Positions 16,593-24,934 of a stretch of 64,000 nucleotides of DNA are shown here, piece by piece. The stretch comes from an uncultured Candidatus Peregrinibacteria bacterium. Lineage in GTDB: Bacteria > Patescibacteriota > Gracilibacteria > UBA1369. A program made the translations under genes and the position numbers. Below the pieces are notes generated by a model. That model saw only the letters and a program-made list of their open reading frames with translations, was not told the DNA's origin and did not search any database. Location: positions 1 through 64,000 of the forward strand of contig CALMAI010000019.1 in NCBI GenBank assembly GCA_937858825.1, given 5' to 3'. Every line of letters starts with the position of its first letter. Within the stretch, counting starts at the first letter, position 1.

Positions 16593-16961
16593 ATGGCGAA
16601 GAAGCGTTCAAGTTGGTGGTGGTCTTTGGGTATTTTTGCTGCAGCCCTTGTTGTTGCAATCGGTTTTGCTTCTGCCGATTTCAAAGGTCCCGAGCAAAGT
16701 TTGGGGCAATGTTTGAGTGACGCAGGCGTGACTATGTATGGATCGGATCGCTGCCAGAATTGTCAGGATCAAAAAATGCTTTTTGATGAAGATTTTGAGA
16801 ATGTTGATTATGTTAACTGTGATTTTCAACCCGAGGTTTGTCGGGAGAAAGGGATTACTTTTTATCCAGTCTGGTCGAAAGGGAATGATATACTCGTTGG
16901 TGTCCAGTCACTGAATCAACTTTCTACTTTTTCCGGGTGCGAGCCCGTTTCGTCTTCTTAA
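16593..16961 (+). CDS. Membrane-anchored thioredoxin-like protein
   Basis: A 122-aa protein with one N-terminal membrane anchor (WWWSLGIFAAALVVAIGFA) and an extracytoplasmic thioredoxin-like domain. The sequence MYGSDRCQNCQDQKMLF contains a CxxC redox pair and resembles the thioredoxin-like domain fused to vitamin-K-epoxide-reductase-type proteins. The usual cis-Pro region (ITFYPVWS) follows. It may form or shuffle disulfides in exported proteins, which fits the many Cys-containing secreted proteins in this window. No DsbB or VKOR partner is visible here. It overlaps nothing and sits between hisS and an SLH gene, probably in one transcript. Confidence 0.75.
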   Translation: MAKKRSSWWWSLGIFAAALVVAIGFASADFKGPEQSLGQCLSDAGVTMYGSDRCQNCQDQKMLFDEDFENVDYVNCDFQPEVCREKGITFYPVWSKGNDILVGVQSLNQLSTFSGCEPVSSS

Positions 16962-16972
16962 CTTTGCAATCT

Positions 16973-18328
16973 ATGCCAAAAAAAATTGCTCTTCTTTTCA
17001 CCACATTGGTATTCACATTTTCTATGGCATTTTCTGCCCTGGCGCAGACATTTCCGGATGTTGCGGAGAGTACGAGATACTATGGAGCGGTTGAATATCT
17101 CAAGGAGAAGGGGGTAATTTCCGGTTATCCCGATGGAACATTTAAGCCGGACCAACCAATTAACAGGGCAGAGGCGTTAAAAATTGCGATGACTGCTTCG
17201 GCAGCACAAACAGACGTGTTGGCACCGACTCAATTCCCGGATGTGCAACCTGGCCAATGGTTTTATGATCCTGTACAGAAGGCTATTTCTCTTGGAATTG
17301 TTGAAGGATATGATGATGGGACGTTTAAACCAGCCAATAATATTAATATCGCTGAGAGTCTAAAGATTGTTTTTCTTTCTTTCCGCGTAGAGGTTGGGGC
17401 GGCGCCGGAAGGTGATCCGTATCCAGACGTGGATCAAACGGCATGGTATTCGGCATATGCACAGTATGCCAAAGATCATCAGTTTGTTGATCCTGAGGGT
17501 GATGGGCTTTTGCATGGAGGAAAAGATATTACGCGCGGACAGTTTGCCGATATTATCTACCGATTGATGTATACCGAGGAAAAAGGTTTGGATAAATTCC
17601 CATTGAGCACAAATTGGCCGACCTTTGTTCACTCAACAGATCATTATTCTGTGAAGTATCCTTTTGGATGGCAGCAGGTTGATGCTGGTGGCCAAACTAT
17701 TTTGTGGAAGGAGGATACAGAACATAATCAGCTAAGTTGGGCCCGTCTTTTCCCGAACAGCGCGACTATGGTGATTGCTGTGGATAAAAATGAAAATGGC
17801 CTTTCGCTTGATTCATATTTTGGCCTGATTGAGTACGATTCGAGTGCTTCAATCCAGTCGCAGGATCTGAATGGTTATCCATTTAAGAGTGTTTATGTGG
17901 CAGACACATCAACCTTTGACTACTATTTTGGTCTCCCGAATGGGTCGATTCTTGTTATTTATTCACAAGTTGGTGAAGGTTTGAATAAGCCTCAACTTAT
18001 TGAAGAGATCCGTAATATTGTTGGAAGTGTACGGTATAGTGAAGGATCCAAGGTTCCGGTAACGTCATCGAGTCAAAATCCAGGCTCAACTGTAACTGAT
18101 GAAGAGAAGTTCCTGGCTGATGTTCGGGCTCAAATTCTTGTAGAAGGACAGGCTGAAGCAACTCTGGCGCTCTTTAGTGATGCTGTTTTGATTGAAACCG
18201 ATTCGATTGGAATTGGGACGGGGCCTGTCGATTACTACTATAGCGAAGCCTATAATGTGACTCTTAAAGTTGAGCGCGGATCGAATACTATCCTGGCTAT
18301 TACGGAACAAAAGAGCACTGCATTTTAA
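16973..18328 (+). CDS. Secreted SLH protein with PsbP-like domain
   Basis: A 451-aa protein with signal peptide (ALLFTTLVFTFSMAFSALAQ). SLH domains lie at about residues 25-85 (YPDGTFKPDQPINRAEALK) and 90-150 (YDDGTFKPANNINIAESLK), with a degenerate third at about 150-205. A domain at about 215-345 (HYSVKYPFGWQQ, later LPNGSILVIYSQ) resembles PsbP/MOG1-type folds. The last 70 residues look like an NTF2-like or small alpha/beta domain, not assigned. The protein is likely bound to cell-wall polymer through SLH. An upstream in-frame ATG at 16937 lies inside the thioredoxin-like gene; the ATG at 16973 starts directly at the signal peptide. Confidence 0.82.
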   Translation: MPKKIALLFTTLVFTFSMAFSALAQTFPDVAESTRYYGAVEYLKEKGVISGYPDGTFKPDQPINRAEALKIAMTASAAQTDVLAPTQFPDVQPGQWFYDPVQKAISLGIVEGYDDGTFKPANNINIAESLKIVFLSFRVEVGAAPEGDPYPDVDQTAWYSAYAQYAKDHQFVDPEGDGLLHGGKDITRGQFADIIYRLMYTEEKGLDKFPLSTNWPTFVHSTDHYSVKYPFGWQQVDAGGQTILWKEDTEHNQLSWARLFPNSATMVIAVDKNENGLSLDSYFGLIEYDSSASIQSQDLNGYPFKSVYVADTSTFDYYFGLPNGSILVIYSQVGEGLNKPQLIEEIRNIVGSVRYSEGSKVPVTSSSQNPGSTVTDEEKFLADVRAQILVEGQAEATLALFSDAVLIETDSIGIGTGPVDYYYSEAYNVTLKVERGSNTILAITEQKSTAF

Positions 18329-18347
18329 TGAAAAAGCGCTCTTCTGA

Positions 18348-18376
18348 TTGAATTTAAGGTCTTAACCCTATAAAAT
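18348..18376 (+). promoter_or_regulatory. Promoter of the two-lipoprotein unit
   Basis: TTGAAT (18348-18353), 17 bases, TAAAAT (18371-18376), within TATAAAAT. Transcription would begin about 24 bases before the ATG at 18407. Confidence 0.65.
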
Positions 18377-18406
18377 AGTATCGTTTAATTTCTAAATTTC
18401 TTTCTT

Positions 18407-18799
18407 ATGAAACGAATCCTTGCTATTTCTACACTTTTTGCCCTTTCGTTAGCGTTTTCTGGTTGCCAGTTTTTCCAACAACAACCAGAACCGGCTGATA
18501 CAGAATCTGAAGTAAGTGAATCAACAACTGCGACTGTGAATATTGTCGACGAGACTGGTGAAACTGCTACATCTACCGGAACTCTTGTTATTGAAGGTGA
18601 AGCGATGGAAGACGATGCCATGATGGAAGAAACTATGCCAGTAGGAAGTGAAATGGTGGAAGATGATAATATGGTTGGCGGAGATAATATGGTTGGCGGA
18701 GATGCTATGGTTGGCGGAGATGCTATGGTTGGAGATGACAGTATGATGGAAGATGATAAGATGGTTGAGGACGACACAATGATGGAAGACGAAGCGTAG
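18407..18799 (+). CDS. Acidic lipoprotein with M-V-G-G-D repeats
   Basis: A 130-aa protein with a lipoprotein signal (LFALSLAFSGCQ). The mature part is very acidic. From about residue 64 it consists of short Met-Met/Glu-Asp units, including a tandem MVGGD(N/A) repeat encoded by 18-base DNA repeats. Alternating Met and Asp residues recall metal-binding (copper or calcium) low-complexity tails, but no function is established. It shares a promoter with the next lipoprotein gene, 22 bases downstream. Confidence 0.75.
   Translation: MKRILAISTLFALSLAFSGCQFFQQQPEPADTESEVSESTTATVNIVDETGETATSTGTLVIEGEAMEDDAMMEETMPVGSEMVEDDNMVGGDNMVGGDAMVGGDAMVGDDSMMEDDKMVEDDTMMEDEA
18671..18724 (+). repeat. 18-bp tandem coding repeat, three copies plus a decayed fourth
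   Basis: ATGGTTGGCGGAGATAAT followed by two copies ending GATGCT, in frame with the lipoprotein. A shorter diverged copy follows. Such repeats readily change copy number, so length variation between strains is likely. Confidence 0.85.
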
Positions 18800-18821
18800 G
18801 TCTTATTTTTTCTGATTTATT

Positions 18822-19106
18822 ATGAAACGTTGGTTTGCCGTTATTGCTATGAGTCTCTTTGTTTTGGCTGGTTGCCAGGCCCAGGAACCGACTGATATGC
18901 AACAATCTCAACAAGAAGATTCTGAGAAAACGGTTTTACCTACACCGTCAATTAAAGGACCGTCGGAGCTCCCAAATATGAAGGGGCCCGATGGTCCACC
19001 TCCGACTTCTGAATCCGTGAATGGGGATTCTCCTCAGTCTATGACTGAAACTGAAACTGTTGAGTACAGTTTGCCGGAATCGGATGCTGAATTTAAAATT
19101 CGCTAA
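18822..19106 (+). CDS. Small lipoprotein, unknown function
   Basis: A 94-aa protein with a clear lipoprotein signal (MSLFVLAGCQAQ). The remainder is polar, Pro/Ser/Glu-rich and probably unstructured. No domain is recognisable. It lies between the M-V-G-G-D lipoprotein and the malic enzyme gene, six bases before the latter. Confidence 0.7.
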   Translation: MKRWFAVIAMSLFVLAGCQAQEPTDMQQSQQEDSEKTVLPTPSIKGPSELPNMKGPDGPPPTSESVNGDSPQSMTETETVEYSLPESDAEFKIR

Positions 19107-19112
19107 AGGCTC

Positions 19113-20255
19113 ATGAGTATTTACGATCAATCCCTCCAGTTTCATGCTGCTCAACGTGGGAAACTTTCGGTGCGATCCAAGACACCTATTTCAAATTATG
19201 AAGAGTTGAGTTTGGCTTATACGCCTGGGGTTGCCGCTCCATGCCGGGAAATTGCCCGCGATCCGGATTTGATCTACAAATATACAATGAAAGGCAATGC
19301 GATTGCCGTTATTACTGATGGTTCTGCTGTTTTGGGACTAGGTAATATTGGAGCGAAAGCCAGCCTTCCGGTTATGGAGGGAAAGTGTGTTTTGTTTCAG
19401 CAGTTTGCGGGAATTGATGCTTTTCCACTCTGCATTGAGTCCAGGGATATGGACGATTTTGTTGAAACGGTAAAGAAGATTGTTGCTCCTTTCGGAGGGG
19501 TAAATCTGGAAGATATTGGGGCTCCGCACTGTTTTGAAATTGAACGGAGACTGAAAGAGGCTCTTGATATTCCGGTTTTTCATGATGATCAGCATGGAAC
19601 AGCTATTGTTGTTTTAGGGTCTTTAATTAATGCTTTTAAGGTTACCGGACGGTCATTTGGGGATGTGAAAATTGTTATTTCCGGTGCGGGGGCTGCAGGA
19701 ACAGCGATCGCCAAGCTCCTTATCCATTATGGTGCCAAAAACGTTGTTGTTTGCGATAGCAAAGGGGCGATTGCAGCGAGTCGCGATGATCTGGCTCCTT
19801 ATAAAAAGGAGTTATTGGCTGTATCGAATCCGGATAATGTGAGTGGATCACTGGCAGAAGCTTTGAAGGGTGCTGATGTTTTTATTGGTGTTTCTGCTCC
19901 AGGTATTGTCACGCAGGAAATGGTGAAGAGTATGGGAGAAGATCCGATTGTTTTTGCGCTTGCGAATCCTACGCCGGAAATTATGCCAGACGAAGCGAGT
20001 GCGGCTGGTGCTGCTATTATTGGAACCGGGCGCAGTGATTTTCCGAATCAAATTAATAATGTTTTGGCTTTCCCTGGACTGTTTCGCGGAGTGTTGGATG
20101 CCCGGATAAGAAATATTTCTGAAAAGATGTATACTACTGCTGCTGAAGCACTCGCTGCTATTGTTGAAAAACCAACAAAGGATATGATCATTCCCCATAT
20201 CTTTGATGAAACTGTTGTCCCGGCAATTGCAAGTGCTGTTAAGAGCTGCGCCTAA
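19113..20255 (+). CDS. NAD(P)-dependent malic enzyme
   Basis: A 380-aa protein of the short bacterial malic enzyme class. It decarboxylates malate to pyruvate with reduction of NAD or NADP. Visible features are the N-terminal LAYTPGVAAPCREIA, the catalytic region TDGSAVLGLGNIGAKASLPVMEGK split across two motifs, the metal-binding DIGAPHCFEIE and VFHDDQHGTA, the Rossmann motif SGAGAAGTAIA, and the late motif ALANPTPEI. The cofactor preference cannot be read with confidence. There is no C-terminal phosphotransacetylase domain as in long MaeB. The next gene starts in the overlap TAATG. Confidence 0.94.
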   Translation: MSIYDQSLQFHAAQRGKLSVRSKTPISNYEELSLAYTPGVAAPCREIARDPDLIYKYTMKGNAIAVITDGSAVLGLGNIGAKASLPVMEGKCVLFQQFAGIDAFPLCIESRDMDDFVETVKKIVAPFGGVNLEDIGAPHCFEIERRLKEALDIPVFHDDQHGTAIVVLGSLINAFKVTGRSFGDVKIVISGAGAAGTAIAKLLIHYGAKNVVVCDSKGAIAASRDDLAPYKKELLAVSNPDNVSGSLAEALKGADVFIGVSAPGIVTQEMVKSMGEDPIVFALANPTPEIMPDEASAAGAAIIGTGRSDFPNQINNVLAFPGLFRGVLDARIRNISEKMYTTAAEALAAIVEKPTKDMIIPHIFDETVVPAIASAVKSCA

Positions 20256-20911
20256 TGGAACAAGTTCGACTACAAATTGTTGCACATCGAGGAGGTAAAG
20301 GTCCTTTCCCGGAAAACACTCCAGATGCCTATGGTTATGCTGCCAATCGGGGCTGCGAGTCTGTTGAAATGGATGTTCGTTATAACTATTTCCGACGACG
20401 TTTTTTTCTTGCTCATGATATTATTCATCATCCCCAAAGACGGAAAAATTTTTTGGATATAGCCATTGAACAGGTTCCACAAGATGTTCAGCTTGTTCTG
20501 GAAATTAAAACACTTAGTATTTTACCAGGGATCGTGGCGCGCGCTTTTAGTCGTTTTTATACAAAACATTTAGATGGTAGGGACGTCGTGGTTATCTCTT
20601 TTAATCCGATTATTCTTATGTTTTTGCGGAAAATTAATAGCAAAATCCCACGGGGTATTTTGTGTGGATCTCTTTTTTCAATGATTTTACACAACTGGTT
20701 TTTGTGGAGATTTGTGGATGCGCAGTGGTACATTGTGAATAAGCGACTTTTGAGTAACCGATTTGTGCTGTGGTCCAGACAGCGTGGTATGATGATTGGG
20801 ATTTATCTGGTGAACTCTATCAAATCGTGGAAGAAGTCTCTGAAATTTGATGTTGATATGGCGATTACCGATTATCCAAAAAAACTCGCAAAGTTGCGAT
20901 CTGAACTTTAA
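20255..20911 (+). CDS. Glycerophosphodiester phosphodiesterase family protein
   Basis: A 218-aa GDPD-type TIM-barrel protein. The start shows AHRGGKGPFPENT and ESVEMDVR, the two glutamates and the first catalytic His of the family. AHDIIHHP supplies the second His, although the usual DG(x)PVV(x)HD context is altered (YNYFRRRFFLAHD). The glycine-rich and C-terminal DYPKKL end fits. It hydrolyses glycerophosphodiesters to glycerol-3-phosphate and an alcohol, possibly recycling lipid head groups. The altered central motif lowers certainty of activity. Its ATG overlaps the malic enzyme stop (TAATG) and yebC follows after nine bases, so three genes are probably co-transcribed. Confidence 0.82.
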   Translation: MEQVRLQIVAHRGGKGPFPENTPDAYGYAANRGCESVEMDVRYNYFRRRFFLAHDIIHHPQRRKNFLDIAIEQVPQDVQLVLEIKTLSILPGIVARAFSRFYTKHLDGRDVVVISFNPIILMFLRKINSKIPRGILCGSLFSMILHNWFLWRFVDAQWYIVNKRLLSNRFVLWSRQRGMMIGIYLVNSIKSWKKSLKFDVDMAITDYPKKLAKLRSEL

Positions 20912-20920
20912 TTTTTTTTT

Positions 20921-21679
20921 ATGGCCGGGCATTCCAAGTGGCATAACATTAAGCATCGAAAAGCAGGAGTTGATAAAAAAAGAGGAAAAATTTTTACCAA
21001 ACATGCCAAACTGATTCAGGTTGAGGCTTCGCTTGGTGGTGGTGATCCAGACATGAATCCGGGGTTGCGTGCCGCGATTGACAATGCCCGAAGTGATAAT
21101 GTCCCAATGGACAATATTAAACGGGCTATTGAGAAAGGGACTGGTGAAGGAAAGGATGCTGCCCGAATCGAAGAGGTGCTTTTTGAGGGATTTGGGCCAG
21201 GCAACAGTGCTCTCTATATTCAGACTTTAACCGATAATCGGAATCGGACAATTGCGAGTATGAATGTAATTATGGGAAAGAAGGGTGGCAAGCTTGGAGC
21301 CGCGGGTAGTGTTGGTTATTTGTTTGAAAGGAAGGGTTTGATTGAGGTGGAGTCTGCAGAAAAACCTTCTGATGAGGTGCAGCTTCAGATGATTGATGCC
21401 GGAGCGATGGATGTGAAATTTGAGGATGGTATTATTGAAATTTACACTGATCCTCAGGAGCTCATGCAGGTGCGTAACAAATTGAAAGAAACTGGTATTG
21501 AAACGAAATCTGCCAATCTTGTTTATATTCCTCAAACAACTGTTGCTGTCGATGATGAGGCTCAGGCTTTGCAACTTTTGAACTTGATTGAGGCACTTGA
21601 AGAAGATGATGATATTGATACCGTCTATACCAATGCTGACATCCCCGATGAGGTGATGGAAAAGTTTTCTGATTCGTAG
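20921..21679 (+). CDS. yebC: YebC/PmpR/TACO1 family protein
   Basis: The 252-aa protein begins with the diagnostic MAGHSKWHNIKHRKAGVDKK and continues with IDNARSDNVPMDNIKRAIEK, FEGFGPGNSALYIQTLTDN and the GGKLGAAGSVGYLFERKG segment. The three-domain length is typical. Family members act either as DNA-binding transcription regulators or, as shown more recently for some bacterial and mitochondrial members, in translation of proline-rich stretches. The latter is attractive here because the window encodes several Pro-rich proteins, but that link is inference. It converges on the DHH gene with six bases between stops. Confidence 0.95.
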   Translation: MAGHSKWHNIKHRKAGVDKKRGKIFTKHAKLIQVEASLGGGDPDMNPGLRAAIDNARSDNVPMDNIKRAIEKGTGEGKDAARIEEVLFEGFGPGNSALYIQTLTDNRNRTIASMNVIMGKKGGKLGAAGSVGYLFERKGLIEVESAEKPSDEVQLQMIDAGAMDVKFEDGIIEIYTDPQELMQVRNKLKETGIETKSANLVYIPQTTVAVDDEAQALQLLNLIEALEEDDDIDTVYTNADIPDEVMEKFSDS

Positions 21680-21685
21680 TTGGAA

Positions 21686-23095
21686 CTACTCTTCGAATTT
21701 GTAGATGACGTCATCTTCCAGCTCTGTTCCCCCATCATCAGACATATTAGTCTTGATGACGAAATCGGTAAAAGACTCCTCTTTTTTTTCTTCCGGTTTT
21801 TCTGCTGAAGAACTCTTTTTCTTTTTTGTAGATTTCTTTGCTGGTTTCTCGGCTTTTTGACTCGCTTTCTTGGTTGATGTTTTCTTTGGTTCTTCCTGCT
21901 GCGGCTCTTTTTGGTCGATTTTTTGTTCAAAATTTACTCCAGCCTTCATGCGTTTCTGCTGAAATTCGCGGACTTTTTCTATAACCATTTTTTCGGTCTC
22001 TTCAAAGTTATCACTCTCAATTTTGAATCCCGCGGCCTGCACGTGCCCTCCACCTCCAAACATTTCTGCGATCTGGCTGGCATCAATCGATTCGTTTGGA
22101 GTTCGCACGCTTCCAGAGATTACACCATCAGATTTTTGTTTTAATAGAAGGACGATTTCACTGTTTGGCGCGTTGGAAAGAAGCTCGTCGATAATCCCTC
22201 CGGTTTCGTCCGGATTGGCTCTGGCATCCATAAGATCCTTTTCATTGATGCTGGACCATACAATTCGATACTGCTCATCCACTTTAATTTTTGAAAGGAT
22301 GCGGCCCCAGAGCTTGAGCGTGGAGAGGTTCTTAGTTTTGAAAACGTGCTGGATAATTTCCTGTTGGCGCGCACCATGTTTAATAAGGTGAGCCGATGCC
22401 GCGAACGATCGTGGCGTGGTGTTGGCGTTTTGGAAACTTCCGGTATCGGTGATGATTCCTGCTAAAAGGAGTGTGGCGATGTCCGGATCCATAAGCTGCA
22501 TGTCTGTATCCCGTTCAAAATCCTGAATGAGTGGAATGAGGAGTTCGGTGGTAGCCGATGACATGATGTCAACGTAGTTGATTTTTCCAAAATGGTCGTT
22601 TGAAGCGTGGTGATCGATGTTAATGAGCGGGATTTGGGTGAACATTTCTGTGTTGTCTTCGTAAAATCTTCCAAGTTGTTCTAAATCTCCAGTGTCGACG
22701 GTAATAATGAGGTCGTACTTGTTTTCTCCATGCTGGAACGAAACATCTTTTGAAGAAAACTGTCCTTTTTTCGCAGTAATAATGATATTTACCTTGTCCT
22801 CTTCCAGCTTGGTGCGAATAGTGTTGATCTTTGCCTTTTTGCAATCAAGCGTGACGATAAAGTCTTTGGCACCCTGGAATTCATCGCTAATAACTTTTGT
22901 GGTTGGCAAAAACTTGAACGCGTCCGGAATGGGATCGGCGCATACAACTGTTACCTGCTTTCCCATTTTTTTAAAAATCAGGTAGAGGGCGAGCGAGCTT
23001 CCAAGTGAATCTCCATCAACCGGTGTTGATGGCATAAGAAGAATGTTTTCGCTTCGTTTCACTGTTTCGACAATCTGTTTGCGGATTTTTTCCAT
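21686..23095 (-). CDS. DHH-family phosphoesterase, NrnA-like, with basic/acidic tail
   Basis: A 469-aa protein with DHH and DHHA1 domains. Motifs are STPVDGDSLGSSLALY, IITVDTGD, INIDHHASNDHFG and the C-terminal GGGGHVQAAGF. Proteins of this type (NrnA) degrade short oligoribonucleotides or pAp, and some hydrolyse cyclic dinucleotides. Residues after about 385 form an extra tail of some 85 residues, dominated by Lys/Ser/Thr and then Glu, ending in acidic TNMSDDGGTELEDD. This tail is not part of the family fold. The gene has its own promoter downstream of recJ. Confidence 0.88.
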   Translation of the reverse strand: MEKIRKQIVETVKRSENILLMPSTPVDGDSLGSSLALYLIFKKMGKQVTVVCADPIPDAFKFLPTTKVISDEFQGAKDFIVTLDCKKAKINTIRTKLEEDKVNIIITAKKGQFSSKDVSFQHGENKYDLIITVDTGDLEQLGRFYEDNTEMFTQIPLINIDHHASNDHFGKINYVDIMSSATTELLIPLIQDFERDTDMQLMDPDIATLLLAGIITDTGSFQNANTTPRSFAASAHLIKHGARQQEIIQHVFKTKNLSTLKLWGRILSKIKVDEQYRIVWSSINEKDLMDARANPDETGGIIDELLSNAPNSEIVLLLKQKSDGVISGSVRTPNESIDASQIAEMFGGGGHVQAAGFKIESDNFEETEKMVIEKVREFQQKRMKAGVNFEQKIDQKEPQQEEPKKTSTKKASQKAEKPAKKSTKKKKSSSAEKPEEKKEESFTDFVIKTNMSDDGGTELEDDVIYKFEE

Positions 23096-23231
23096 TGATT
23101 GAGTTCTTTTATCGCATTGCTATATTATGACATGAAAATTGCTTTTTAGCAAATATCTTCATGCCCTTGGGAAAGAGAGCAATGTATCAAATGGCACTCA
23201 TGGAGGCAAGAAAGTTTTTATTCGTGGATTG
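23096..23231. other. Intergenic stretch between recJ and the DHH gene
   Basis: These 136 bases hold the DHH gene promoter. I see no convincing terminator for recJ, and a possible plus-strand reading frame from 23161 runs antisense into recJ and is not supported. Confidence 0.5.
23124..23152 (-). promoter_or_regulatory. Promoter of the DHH phosphoesterase gene
   Basis: TTGCTA (23152-23147), 17 bases, CATAAT (23129-23124) on the minus strand, 28 bases before the ATG at 23095. Confidence 0.6.
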
Positions 23232-24932
23232 CTATCCCTGGCTGGCCGCCAGGTCGAGAGCCCGCAACTGGAGTTTTGTGCGGCCTTTCCACTCATTTCT
23301 TTCCAGATAGCAAACTAAATCAATGGTTCGGTTATCGCGGAGAAATGGCTCGTGTTCGCCCAGCTTAAAGCCTATAACTGAAAGTCTCTTTGTTGGAGTG
23401 TGCACTTTAAAGTGGAGATGATTCTGTTCTTTTCCAACGCAACGCACATCATCCACGGCGAGATTTTTAATGAGGAAAACCGGTTGTTTGTTTCCAATTC
23501 CGTATGGAGCCAGCTGCTCTAAAAAGTTGACCAGTCCATCATCAATATCCTCATCAGCAAGCTCACAATCAATTTCTATGGTTGGATCCCAGTTGGTATG
23601 TTCCAGTTTATCTTTGGCATAAGATCGCATTGATTTACTGAACTCTTCCAGATTTTCCTTTTCGACTGTGAATCCTGCAGCCTGAGTGTGCCCACCAAAT
23701 GTTTTGAGGAGATGTTTGTGCTCGGTAAGGGCCTCCACCAGATTGAACCATTGAGGTCCACGTGATGATCCGACCAATTCGTCGCCAAAATCCTGCATGA
23801 TGATGGTTGGAGCATTATGCCTTTCCACGCATTTTGCAGCGAGAAGACCAAGAATTCCAACATGCCAGTCGGCGTCCCATGCCATGATGAGCGATGCTCC
23901 ATCCTGATCGTCTTCAATGCGGCTTTCCAGCTGTTCCAAGGCATCAGCCACCATTTTTTGGCGTTTGCGATTGAGGCTTTCCAAATGTTCTGCGATGAGT
24001 TTTGCTTTGTCGTCCTCGCCTTCTTCGTAAAGGAGAAGCTGAAGCGCGTAGTAGGGATTGTCGATTCGGCCCGCAGCGTTGATTCGTGGTCCGAGACAGA
24101 ATCCAATAGTGTTGATGTCGACTTTTGCTCCCGGTTCAATCCCCGCGAGTGACTTTAAATATTCCAGGCCATGCCAGTGCGTATGTTGAAGTGCCTGCAG
24201 TCCATACTTTACAATAATGCGGTTTTCGTCGGTCAGTGGTCCTAAATCGGCTACTGTCCCCAGACTTGCAAGATCCAAAAGAGCGTAAATATATTTTTCA
24301 CGATCTTCCGCGTTGCACTGATCTGTAATGAGCGCGCAGGCCAGTTTGTATGCCACACCCGCACCGGTAAGTCCTTTAAATGGGTATTCACAGCTTGGTT
24401 GTCCAGGATGAAGAATGGCTTTTGCCTTGTCGGGCATAGTCTCTGGAATGGTATGGTGATCGGTAATAATGACATCGATCCCCTTTTCTGCGGCAAGGTC
24501 GATTTGTTCTTTACAGGAGATTCCGCAATCCACAGTAATGAGGAGCTTTACACCCAGTTCGGCAAACTCTTCAATGAATTCGTTACTGAGTCCATAACCT
24601 TGTTCCACGCGGTGTGGAAGTCTATATGAAACTTTTGCGCCTAAAAGTTTGAGAGCATGGACCAAAATTGCAGTCCCACTAATACCATCTACATCATAAT
24701 CTCCAAAAATCATGATACGATCCTCATTCTTGATGGCAGCTTTCAAACGCTCAATGGCCTTATCCATATCCTTCATGAGGAATGGATTGTGCATTCCTTT
24801 TTTAAAACTGAGCTTTAAAAATTCGTCGACTTTTTTCTTGGTCTTCAATCCCCGGTTTGCCAGTACTTTTTCGGCCACATTCAGAGATGAATCCTCACTT
24901 TGCACTTTCCAGATTTTTCCAAGTACAGACAC
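23232..24932 (-). CDS. recJ: Single-stranded-DNA-specific exonuclease RecJ
   Basis: A 566-aa protein of normal RecJ length. DHH motifs are IFGDYDVDGISGTAIL, LLITVDCGIS and VIITDHHTIPE. The conserved GPRINAAGRIDNPYYAL follows, then the DHHA1 motif GGHTQAAGFTV and an OB-fold at the C-terminus. RecJ degrades single-stranded DNA 5' to 3' in recombination and mismatch or base-excision repair. The start is a GTG at 24932, two bases after the miaA stop codon, so the two genes form an operon. Confidence 0.96.
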   Translation of the reverse strand: MSVLGKIWKVQSEDSSLNVAEKVLANRGLKTKKKVDEFLKLSFKKGMHNPFLMKDMDKAIERLKAAIKNEDRIMIFGDYDVDGISGTAILVHALKLLGAKVSYRLPHRVEQGYGLSNEFIEEFAELGVKLLITVDCGISCKEQIDLAAEKGIDVIITDHHTIPETMPDKAKAILHPGQPSCEYPFKGLTGAGVAYKLACALITDQCNAEDREKYIYALLDLASLGTVADLGPLTDENRIIVKYGLQALQHTHWHGLEYLKSLAGIEPGAKVDINTIGFCLGPRINAAGRIDNPYYALQLLLYEEGEDDKAKLIAEHLESLNRKRQKMVADALEQLESRIEDDQDGASLIMAWDADWHVGILGLLAAKCVERHNAPTIIMQDFGDELVGSSRGPQWFNLVEALTEHKHLLKTFGGHTQAAGFTVEKENLEEFSKSMRSYAKDKLEHTNWDPTIEIDCELADEDIDDGLVNFLEQLAPYGIGNKQPVFLIKNLAVDDVRCVGKEQNHLHFKVHTPTKRLSVIGFKLGEHEPFLRDNRTIDLVCYLERNEWKGRTKLQLRALDLAASQG

Positions 24933-24934
24933 TA

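Noticed and set aside
18310-18345. Hairpin after the SLH/PsbP-like gene as a terminator
   Set aside because: Short mismatched stem, long loop and no T run.
18671-18735. Short repeats considered as a CRISPR
   Set aside because: 18-bp units abut with no spacers and are in-frame coding sequence.
23161-23310. Small plus-strand ORF opposite the recJ 3' end
   Set aside because: Mostly antisense to recJ, with no clear promoter or ribosome site.
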